Assembly: GCA_019347795.1 (NCBI GenBank)
Contig: JAHWKS010000079.1
Coordinates: forward strand, 1 to 11,197
Source: Planctomycetota bacterium
GTDB lineage: Bacteria; Planctomycetota; Planctomycetia; Pirellulales; Pirellulaceae
DNA: 11,197 nt
Direction: 5' to 3'
In this document: positions 6,207-11,197 of the stretch, piece by piece
Layout of the letters: each line of letters starts with the position of its first letter
Position numbering within the stretch: position 1 is the stretch's first letter
The notes under the pieces: model-generated
The model's input: the letters and a program-made list of their open reading frames with translations, nothing else
Database searches by the model: none
What the model was told of the DNA's origin: nothing
Position numbers and translations under genes: made by a program

Positions 6207-7544
6207 CTATCGCAAACACTCCGCCAGTGCGTCGATCTCGCGGCGGGTGCGCTTTTCGGTGACGGCCACGAGGAAGCAGTCGTCCAAGTCGGGATACCAG
6301 CGGCCCAGCGGCGTCCCGGCCAGAAAGCCCGCGTCTTGGGCGGAGGCGAGCAGCTCGGCCACCCGGCCTTCGCGATCGCGCACCACGAACTCTTTGAAGA
6401 ACGGCTGATCGTACTGAAGCGACAGCCGCGGACCTCCCGAAAGCTTTTCGGCCGCGTAGTGCGCCTTGCGCGTGCAATGCTCCGCCGCCTCGCGGAGGCC
6501 GTGCGGCCCCAGCAGCGAGAGATAGACTGCGGCCCGCAATGCGAAAAGTCCCTGGTTCGTGCAGATGTTGCTGGTCGCTTTCTCGCGGCGGATGTGCTGC
6601 TCGCGGGTTTGCAGGGTGAGCACCCAGCATCGCCGGCCGCGGCGATCGGTGGTTTCCCCCGCGATGCGTCCCGGCATCTTGCGGACAAACTGCTCCCTGC
6701 AGGCCATGATCCCCAGGTACGGCCCGCCGTAGGACATGGGCGAGCCGAGCGATTGCCCTTCGGCGATCGCCACGTCGGCGCCCAAGTCGCCGGGCCGCTT
6801 CAAGAGGCCGAGGCTGATCGGATCGAACGACACCACCAGCATCGCCCCCGCCTCGTGCGTCGCGCGGGCGATCGCCTCGACGTCCTCCAAACAGCCGAAG
6901 AAGTTCGGGTGCTGGATCAGGACGCACGCCGTCTGATCGTCGATCAGCGACGCGAGCGCCTTGGGCGACACCGCCCCTTCCGGCGCCGGGGCGGTGACCA
7001 GCTCCGTCTCCAGGTTCGCCAAGTAGGTTTCGAGAATCTGGCGATACTCCGGATGCACGCTGGCGGCGGCCACCACTTTGCCGTGGCGGCGGGTGGCGGT
7101 GACGCACATCAGGGCCGCCTCGACCGCCGCGCTGCCGCCGTCGTAGAGGCTGGCGTTGGAGACATCCAATCCCGTCAATTGACAGATGAGCGTCTGATAC
7201 TCGAACGTCGCCTGGAGGTTGCCCTGGCTTACCTCCGGCTGATAAGGCGTGTACGACGTGTAGAACTCGCCGCGCGAGCCAATCGCGTCCACGACCGCGG
7301 GAATGAAATGGTCATAGCTCCCGCCGCCGAGAAAGCAGACCTTGCTGCCGGCGTGCTCGTTCTGTTCGGCCAGGTCCGAGAAATGCTGCGTCAGCTCCAA
7401 TTCGCACAACGCCGGCGGAAGCGCCAGCGGCCGCTTGAGCCGCATCGCCTCGGGGATGACGTCGAACAGCTCCTCGACCGACCCGGCGCCGATCGCCTCC
7501 AGCATGGCCCGCTGATCTTCGGGCGTATTGAACAAGTACGGCAT
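6207..7544 (-). CDS. gcvPA: Glycine dehydrogenase (decarboxylating) subunit 1, P-protein alpha
   Basis: A 445-residue first half of the two-subunit glycine decarboxylase (P-protein), which with GcvPB decarboxylates glycine and passes the aminomethyl group to lipoyl-GcvH. Conserved family blocks are visible: the N-terminal YLFNTPEDQ, GGGSYDHFIPAVV (73-85), YTPYQPEVSQG (98-108), ASLYDGGSA (131-139), QHPNFFG (211-217), GQSLGSPMSYGGPYLG (263-278), GETTDRRGRRCWVLTLQTREQHIRREKAT (split across 296-324) and NQGLFALRAAVYLSLLG (330-346). The length is normal for GcvPA. The PLP lysine is in GcvPB, which is not adjacent here: the next gene downstream is the convergent rhomboid gene. A TTG at 7574 would add 10 residues; the ATG at 7544 gives the usual MPYLFNTPED start. 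It is the third gene of the gcvT-gcvH-gcvPA cluster, 110 bp after gcvH. Confidence 0.96.
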   Translation of the reverse strand: MPYLFNTPEDQRAMLEAIGAGSVEELFDVIPEAMRLKRPLALPPALCELELTQHFSDLAEQNEHAGSKVCFLGGGSYDHFIPAVVDAIGSRGEFYTSYTPYQPEVSQGNLQATFEYQTLICQLTGLDVSNASLYDGGSAAVEAALMCVTATRRHGKVVAAASVHPEYRQILETYLANLETELVTAPAPEGAVSPKALASLIDDQTACVLIQHPNFFGCLEDVEAIARATHEAGAMLVVSFDPISLGLLKRPGDLGADVAIAEGQSLGSPMSYGGPYLGIMACREQFVRKMPGRIAGETTDRRGRRCWVLTLQTREQHIRREKATSNICTNQGLFALRAAVYLSLLGPHGLREAAEHCTRKAHYAAEKLSGGPRLSLQYDQPFFKEFVVRDREGRVAELLASAQDAGFLAGTPLGRWYPDLDDCFLVAVTEKRTRREIDALAECLR

Positions 7545-7583
7545 CGAGACAAACAACCCAATTCGAGATCGCAACTGATTAGT

Positions 7584-7650
7584 GGCGGGGCTTGCCCCGC
7601 GCGCCTCGCTTGCTGTCGCAGCGATTGGTCACTCGCTCCAGCGAGTGACC
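7584..7650. repeat. Two REP-like palindromes between gcvH and gcvPA
   Basis: Palindrome A (7585-7600) is GCGGGGC-TT-GCCCCGC. Palindrome B (7627-7650) is a perfect 11-bp inverted repeat, GGTCACTCGCT / AGCGAGTGACC, around CC. Neither has a following T-run on the minus strand, so they are unlikely to be full terminators. In the gcv mRNA they would form two hairpins that could adjust gcvPA expression or protect the upstream message. Motif A recurs in opposite orientation at 9361-9377, which points to a dispersed repeat family. Confidence 0.65.
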
Positions 7651-7654
7651 CACA

Positions 7655-8050
7655 TCACCCCGCCTCCTCGCACTGCTTCTGATAGGCGGCGTAGTCGAGC
7701 AGCTTGTCCAGTTCGCTCTCATCGGCGACTTTCAGCTTGACGATCCAGCCGGCGCCGAAGGCGTCCTCCTGGAGCGTCTCGAGCTTATCCGGTAGGCCGC
7801 TGTTGACCTCGATCACCTCGCCGCTCACGGGGCTGTAAATGTCGCTCACGGATTTGACCGACTCGATCTCTCCCAGCGACTCCCCCGCCTTCACCTGACG
7901 GCCGACCTCCGGCAGCTCCAGGAACACCAGATCGCTTAACTGCTCGACGGCGAAGGCCGAGATGCCGACCGTTCCCACGGCCTTCCCGCCATCCTTCTCA
8001 ACGTGGATCCATTCGTGCGTCGGCGCGAAAAGCAAATCTTGCGGTTTCAC
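7655..8050 (-). CDS. gcvH: Glycine cleavage system H protein (lipoyl carrier)
   Basis: A 131-residue cytoplasmic carrier that shuttles the aminomethyl intermediate from P-protein to T-protein and then electrons to L-protein. The lipoylation site is K66 in the conserved ESVKSVSDIYSPVSGEV block. Other family marks are THEWIHVE (11-18), VGTVGISAFAVEQLSDLVFLELPEVG (within 25-50), GLPDKLETLQEDAFGAGWIVKLK (within 85-107) and a C-terminal LLDYAAYQK. The length is standard. The start is a GTG with GAGGA eight nt upstream; an overlapping ATG is out of frame and stops after three codons. gcvT ends 17 bp upstream, so the two genes are surely cotranscribed and the gcvH ribosome-binding site lies in that gap. 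Confidence 0.97.
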   Translation of the reverse strand: MKPQDLLFAPTHEWIHVEKDGGKAVGTVGISAFAVEQLSDLVFLELPEVGRQVKAGESLGEIESVKSVSDIYSPVSGEVIEVNSGLPDKLETLQEDAFGAGWIVKLKVADESELDKLLDYAAYQKQCEEAG

Positions 8051-8067
8051 AGTTCCATTCCTCGTGC

Positions 8068-9204
8068 TTATGTCTTCCGGCGGTAAAAAGGCAACTTCCC
8101 GACTTGGGCCGACTCGCGTCGGCCGCGGATGTCCACTTCCAGCGGCGTTCCCACGCGGCTTGCTTCCCGGGCGACATAGCCCATCGCGATCGGCCGCTCC
8201 AACGTCGGCGAAAAGGCGCCGCTGGTGACTTCGCCCACCTGCCGATCTTCGGCGAAGATCGTATATCCTTGCCGGGCCGCCCGCCGGCCGGAAAGCTCCA
8301 GCCCCACGCGAACCAGCATCGCGGCGTCATCTTGAAATCCCGCAATTGCGTCGCGGCCCACGAACTCGCGATCCTTCAAGTTCACCGCGAACTTCAGCCC
8401 GGCCTGCAGCGGGTTGATTCCTTCGGTCAGCTCGTGTCCGTAGAGCGGCATCGCCGCTTCCAAACGCAGCGTATCACGGGCGCCAAGCCCGGCCGGCTTC
8501 ACTCCCGGCTCGGGAACGTCGATCGTCTTGGCCTGCTGAAGGACCTTCTCCCAAACTTCGAGACCCGCTTCCGCGGGAACGATGATCTCGCAGCCGTCCT
8601 CGCCCGTGTAGCCGGTCCGGCTGACGATCGCCCACTGGCCGAGCGCCTGCGTCACGGCCCCGGTGTAGTAATCCAGTTCGGCGGGATTGGCGTCACAGAC
8701 AGGAGCGGCGATCACCAGCGCCGCGGGTCCCTGAACGGCGATCATTGCGGTTTCCGCCGTCTCGTCGCGAAAGGAGACCTTCGCCGGGCTCTGCTTCGCC
8801 AGCCGGGCCTTGATCCAGTTCGCGATCTTCGCGCGATTCCCGGCGTTGACGACCATCCAGAAAAACGGCTCGCCCCCTTCTTCCGCCAGCCGGTAGACCA
8901 GCACGTCGTCCAGCACGCCCCCCTTCTCATTGCACACGAGGGCATAGCGGATCTGGCCGACCTCCAGATCGGCGACGCGGCGGGTCACGAGCCGGTCGAG
9001 AAACGCCGCGGTCCCTTCGCCCGCGATGCGGAAGCGGCCCATGTGCGAGACGTCGAACAGCCCGGCCGCGCGGCGCGTGGCGTGATGCTCCTCCACGAGC
9101 GAAGAGTACTGCACCGGCATCGACCAGCCGGCGAAATCGACCATCCGCCCCCCATTCCGCACATGCCAGGAATGGAGCGGCGTCTGCGCAAGTTCCGCGT
9201 TCAT
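8068..9204 (-). CDS. gcvT: Glycine cleavage system T protein (aminomethyltransferase)
   Basis: A 378-residue tetrahydrofolate-dependent aminomethyltransferase. It releases ammonia from aminomethyl-lipoyl GcvH and forms 5,10-methylene-THF. Recognised blocks include TPLHSWHVRNGGRMVDFAGWSMPVQY (within 8-33), FDVSHMGRF (50-58), GGVLDDVLVYR (95-105) with the essential Asp at D99/D100, the folate-pocket segment SRTGYTGEDGCEI (195-207), and GLGARDTLRLEAAMPLYGHEL (within 239-259). The C-terminal barrel domain has GEVTSGAFSPTLERPIAMGYV (within 324-343). All expected residues are present and the length is typical. It is the first gene of the cluster. The ATG has only a weak upstream ribosome-binding site. 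No glycine riboswitch could be recognised in the 425 bp upstream. Confidence 0.97.
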   Translation of the reverse strand: MNAELAQTPLHSWHVRNGGRMVDFAGWSMPVQYSSLVEEHHATRRAAGLFDVSHMGRFRIAGEGTAAFLDRLVTRRVADLEVGQIRYALVCNEKGGVLDDVLVYRLAEEGGEPFFWMVVNAGNRAKIANWIKARLAKQSPAKVSFRDETAETAMIAVQGPAALVIAAPVCDANPAELDYYTGAVTQALGQWAIVSRTGYTGEDGCEIIVPAEAGLEVWEKVLQQAKTIDVPEPGVKPAGLGARDTLRLEAAMPLYGHELTEGINPLQAGLKFAVNLKDREFVGRDAIAGFQDDAAMLVRVGLELSGRRAARQGYTIFAEDRQVGEVTSGAFSPTLERPIAMGYVAREASRVGTPLEVDIRGRRESAQVGKLPFYRRKT

Positions 9205-9277
9205 GCGGCCATTCTACAGGCCCATCGCCGAGAAGGAATAGGCGGGACACTTCAACGACAGCGCAAAAGAAGTTAGC

Positions 9278-9306
9278 CACGGATGAACACAGATGAAACA
9301 CGGATG
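9278..9306. repeat. Short tandem repeat CACGGATGAA / CACAGATGAA / CACGGATG
   Basis: Three units with a 10-nt period (one extra A between units 2 and 3), about 75 bp upstream of gcvT. On the minus strand they read CATCCGTG-TTTCATCTGTG-TTCATCCGTGG. This kind of 'ATCTGTGTTCATCTGTGG' repeat is dispersed in intergenic DNA of many planctomycetes and other environmental bacteria; recalled from general knowledge, not searched. Confidence 0.6.
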
Positions 9307-9360
9307 TACGCCGCGACGATCGTTCGAGCCGCCACGTTGTAGCCAGCCAGTCAGATTCCG

Positions 9361-9377
9361 GGCGGGGCAAGCCCGCC
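9361..9377. repeat. REP-like hairpin related to 7585-7600
   Basis: GGCGGG-GCAAG-CCCGCC hairpin. The core GCGGGGCAAGCCC is identical to the minus-strand reading of the palindrome between gcvH and gcvPA. It is followed by GGTGATGTG, a 9-mer that also overlaps the gcvH stop codon on the minus strand. Confidence 0.55.
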
Positions 9378-9629
9378 GGTGATGTGACTACCGCCGACCG
9401 AGTGCCGGATGCGGGAAAAACGCGAGTCCGGTTGAGCGCGAAGTTCGGCCAACCCTACGATCTCCTGCGATTCCCGTAGACCTCAGTTCTACGTAACTTG
9501 TCCCGTTGGGACGAACCTCGACTACTCATCGCCGCTGGCCGACCGGTCTAAAGGAAGGCGATCCGATAATTACAACGGAACGACCGAATGCTCTGGGTGT
9601 AACGAAAATCCCGCGCCGCGACCAGGGAG

Positions 9630-10781
9630 TCAGGGCAGGTAGTTTTTAATGACCACCAAACGGCTTTTGCGGAATCGTTCCGCCTCGTCGGCCTGCAAAA
9701 AGAAAAGTTCGTTGGTGGCCGAGACATATCGAGGCCATCTGCCGATCAGCTTCGCAGCGCCATCGATCTCGACAAACTCTGGATCGCCAAACGCGCCCTC
9801 GGGAGTAGCGCGACGGAATTTCAACAGATTGCCTCTCTCACTCACCCACATCTCGGGCGTTTCAATCACGCAGAATAGCGTCCCTCCATCTGGCGCGACG
9901 AAGGGGCACATCAGATTTTGAAGCAAGTTGGCGCCCGCTAGCTTGAGAAGTTGCGGCTTATTCCATTCCGACTTTCTATCGGGGCGCGTTGCAAAAACCA
10001 ACTCGTTGCCGGGATAACGGTTGAAGTACAGCGTCAATCCGTCGGCAGAAAAGGACGGATTCTTAGAGAAGGCGAACTTTTCCGCGGCGGCCTCCGGCGG
10101 ATCGCGCAGTTCCACGACTGGTTCGGGGCGGCGGAAAGATTCGTTGAGTGTATCTCGGGTTGTCGAGAAGAAAGCGAAGGTATTGGAAGGCGATCGCCTC
10201 AACAGGATCATTTCCAGACCATCGCCGGTTACGGCCGGAAACCATCCGGGGAACAGCGGCGTTTCGTCCTCAAAGAAAGAGTCGGCGTCGTTTCTCCTGG
10301 CTGTGTAGATTGTGGACTCTTGGTTGTTCCTTCGTTCATAATAGATGGTCATTCCGCCTTCCGAGAGACAGAAGGCGAACGGTTGATCTAATTCAGTCAC
10401 CTCCACGAGTCTGGGAGGAGTCGGCAGGTTGCCGGCGGCGTCGATTTTGGTAACAATTTCCAACTCCCTGTGATATTCGACTCTAGCTTTTTGGCCCGGC
10501 CCTAATGAGTCGAGGGTCGATTCTTCGCCATTCACCCTGATTTCCGCTTTTCGGCTCACGTCGAGCGTGATCTTTTTGTCTCCCTGCTTGGTCTTGTACT
10601 CAACGGTCACCTCCTTGGCCTCAGGCTTAACCGAGTAGATCGTGACCTGGACAGAAATAGTTTGGCCGTACGCCCAGCACGCTGCAAAAGACCATGACAC
10701 AACCAAGATTGGGAGGAGAATAGCGATCCTGGGCATGGAGAATTTCGCTCGCAAATGGAAGCGGTAATCACGGCGGTCCAT
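9630..10781 (-). CDS. Secreted PD40/TolB-like beta-propeller protein
   Basis: A 383-residue exported protein of unknown function. Residues 1-39 have a basic N-region and a hydrophobic core (IAILLPILVVSW); cleavage is likely after AYG39, with C35 (FAAC) a less likely lipidation site. Residues 40-117 are a small beta-rich domain (VTIYSVKPEAKEVTVEYKT, then LGPGQKARVEY) that I cannot name. Residues ~134-370 contain about five propeller-type strands of the PD40 pattern: LSEGGMTIYYER, VTGDGLEMILLRR, FSADGLTLYFNR, VAPDGGTLFCVI, SATNELFFLQ. The start at 10781 has AGGAAA with 8-nt spacing; starts at 10844 (GTG) and 10736 (ATG) are less well supported. No catalytic motif was seen. Its base composition looks visibly more AT-rich than the gcv genes. 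It lies on the same strand as a sulfatase, 210 bp downstream, perhaps transcribed separately. Confidence 0.8.
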   Translation of the reverse strand: MDRRDYRFHLRAKFSMPRIAILLPILVVSWSFAACWAYGQTISVQVTIYSVKPEAKEVTVEYKTKQGDKKITLDVSRKAEIRVNGEESTLDSLGPGQKARVEYHRELEIVTKIDAAGNLPTPPRLVEVTELDQPFAFCLSEGGMTIYYERRNNQESTIYTARRNDADSFFEDETPLFPGWFPAVTGDGLEMILLRRSPSNTFAFFSTTRDTLNESFRRPEPVVELRDPPEAAAEKFAFSKNPSFSADGLTLYFNRYPGNELVFATRPDRKSEWNKPQLLKLAGANLLQNLMCPFVAPDGGTLFCVIETPEMWVSERGNLLKFRRATPEGAFGDPEFVEIDGAAKLIGRWPRYVSATNELFFLQADEAERFRKSRLVVIKNYLP

Positions 10782-10958
10782 GGCGCGTTTCCTGGGATCG
10801 ACGTGTGGCTGGCGGTTCGATTGTGAATGGCGAAAGCAGCGCACGAGACGGTTGTGGGCCGTGCCACGCGGCGCGACACCGAATCCAGTTGACTCCGCCC
10901 GCCGCTCATCGTCAAGAATGTTTGTCTCCTCCGCAGAATCTGTGGGTGTTATTTGGTG

Positions 10959-10987
10959 AGAAACGGCTTGTCGGACCAGGCGTTTCT
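10959..10987 (-). terminator. Weak hairpin after the sulfatase gene
   Basis: AGAAACG (10959-10965) pairs with CGTTTCT (10981-10987) across a 15-nt loop, four nt after the sulfatase stop on the minus strand. There is no T-run after it, so it is at best a weak terminator. The rest of the 210-bp gap (10782-10991) shows only a poor minus-strand TTGACG -35 box at 10910-10915. Confidence 0.3.
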
Positions 10988-10991
10988 GTGC

Positions 10992-11197
10992 CTACTCGTA
11001 CCGCCACTTCAGCTCCCACGGATCGTCGGTGCGCTTCTGGAACGCTTGGACTTTCGCCTTGAGGTCCGCCAGGACTTCCGCGTGCTCTTGGCTGTCGGCG
11101 AGGTTCTTTGACTCGTGCGGGTCCGCTTCCACATCGTACAGCTCGAACTCGGGGCGGTGGATGTATTGGCCGACGGTGCGCTTGCCGTAGAGTGTGT
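10992..11197 (-). CDS. Sulfatase, C-terminal fragment (gene runs off the window)
   Basis: Read on the minus strand from the window edge, 67 codons end in TAG. The residues show the standard end of a planctomycete sulfatase of the arylsulfatase/heparan-N-sulfatase type: FELYDVEADPHESKNLADS, then an alpha-helical EVLADLKAKVQAFQKRT segment and a terminal DPWELKWRYE. The LYD-x-x-x-DPHE-x-x-NLA pattern is diagnostic of the family's C-terminal subdomain. The catalytic formylglycine motif (CxPxR) is upstream, outside the window, so activity cannot be judged. Such enzymes hydrolyse sulfate esters, or N-sulfate, of polysaccharides and are normally exported. Substrate class is a guess from the C-terminus alone. 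Confidence 0.88.
   Translation of the reverse strand, partial: TLYGKRTVGQYIHRPEFELYDVEADPHESKNLADSQEHAEVLADLKAKVQAFQKRTDDPWELKWRYE

Larger units (their letters stand above)
9205..9629. other. 425-bp gene-free region rich in small repeats and hairpins
   Basis: No credible gene in either strand. It contains a short tandem CACGGATGAA-like repeat, a REP-like GGCGGG hairpin (both listed separately), and two more small hairpins: CGTAGA/TCTACG (9475-9493) and TTGTCCC/GGGACGA around GTT (9498-9514, one G-T pair). The promoter of the gcv cluster should lie here, but no convincing -35/-10 pair was found. Only a 4-bp TCCC/GGGA hairpin followed by TTTT marks the downstream side of the propeller gene. 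Confidence 0.6.

Noticed and set aside
5204..6262. 352-codon + strand open frame over the rhomboid gene
   Set aside because: Alternate frame of the rhomboid gene. A GGAGG at about 5221 has no start codon at suitable distance, and the overlapped frame carries the catalytic Ser and His.
9278..9306. CRISPR-like array
   Set aside because: Units are only ~10 nt with no spacers; this is a short tandem repeat.
9205..9629. Glycine riboswitch upstream of gcvT
   Set aside because: I looked for the conserved tandem aptamer segments on the minus strand and could not recognise them; a covariance-model search would settle it.

Overview
This window looks like chromosomal DNA of a GC-rich planctomycete, most likely from the Pirellulales. 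The evidence is the combination of a DUF1559 pilin-like protein, a Hanks-type kinase with the planctomycete-style N-terminal extension and DMG triad, an SHD1-domain protein with a DPFG-repeat tail, a sulfatase, and several short dispersed intergenic repeats. No phage, IS element, CRISPR array, rRNA or tRNA was seen.

Layout: (1) 2-646 (+), the 3' end of a gene for a disordered DDPFGAPPAAE-repeat protein ending in an SHD1 domain. It meets (2) 723-2387 (-), a membrane Ser/Thr kinase with a PEGA-like outer domain, across a perfect palindrome that could terminate both genes. (3) 2546-3655 (-), an enolase-superfamily o-succinylbenzoate synthase / N-succinylamino acid racemase (MenC/NSAR). (4) A 321-bp gap with a degenerate CGCAAAG-type inverted repeat and a strong intrinsic terminator. 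(5) 3977-5074 (-), a DUF1559 protein with a pilin-type N-terminus. (6) 5283-6194 (+), a GlpG-like rhomboid protease, divergent from DUF1559. (7) 9204-6207 (-), the glycine cleavage cluster gcvT-gcvH-gcvPA. gcvT and gcvH are 17 bp apart; gcvH and gcvPA are separated by two short palindromes. The cluster runs tail-to-tail into the rhomboid gene with 12 bp between stop codons. (8) 9205-9629, a gene-free stretch rich in small repeats and hairpins. (9) 9630-10781 (-), a secreted or lipid-anchored PD40/TolB-like beta-propeller protein with no recognised specific function. (10) 10992-11197 (-), the C-terminal end of a sulfatase.

How the genes work together: the only clear metabolic unit is the glycine cleavage system. 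T-protein, lipoyl carrier H-protein and the alpha subunit of the split P-protein are present. The PLP-binding beta subunit (gcvPB) and the L-protein are not in the window and must be encoded elsewhere if the pathway works. The other genes look like independent units. I did not find a convincing new multi-gene system. The most thought-provoking observation is a protein carrying both an SHD1 domain (in yeast Sla1 it binds NPFxD peptides) and a tail of repeated DPFG motifs.
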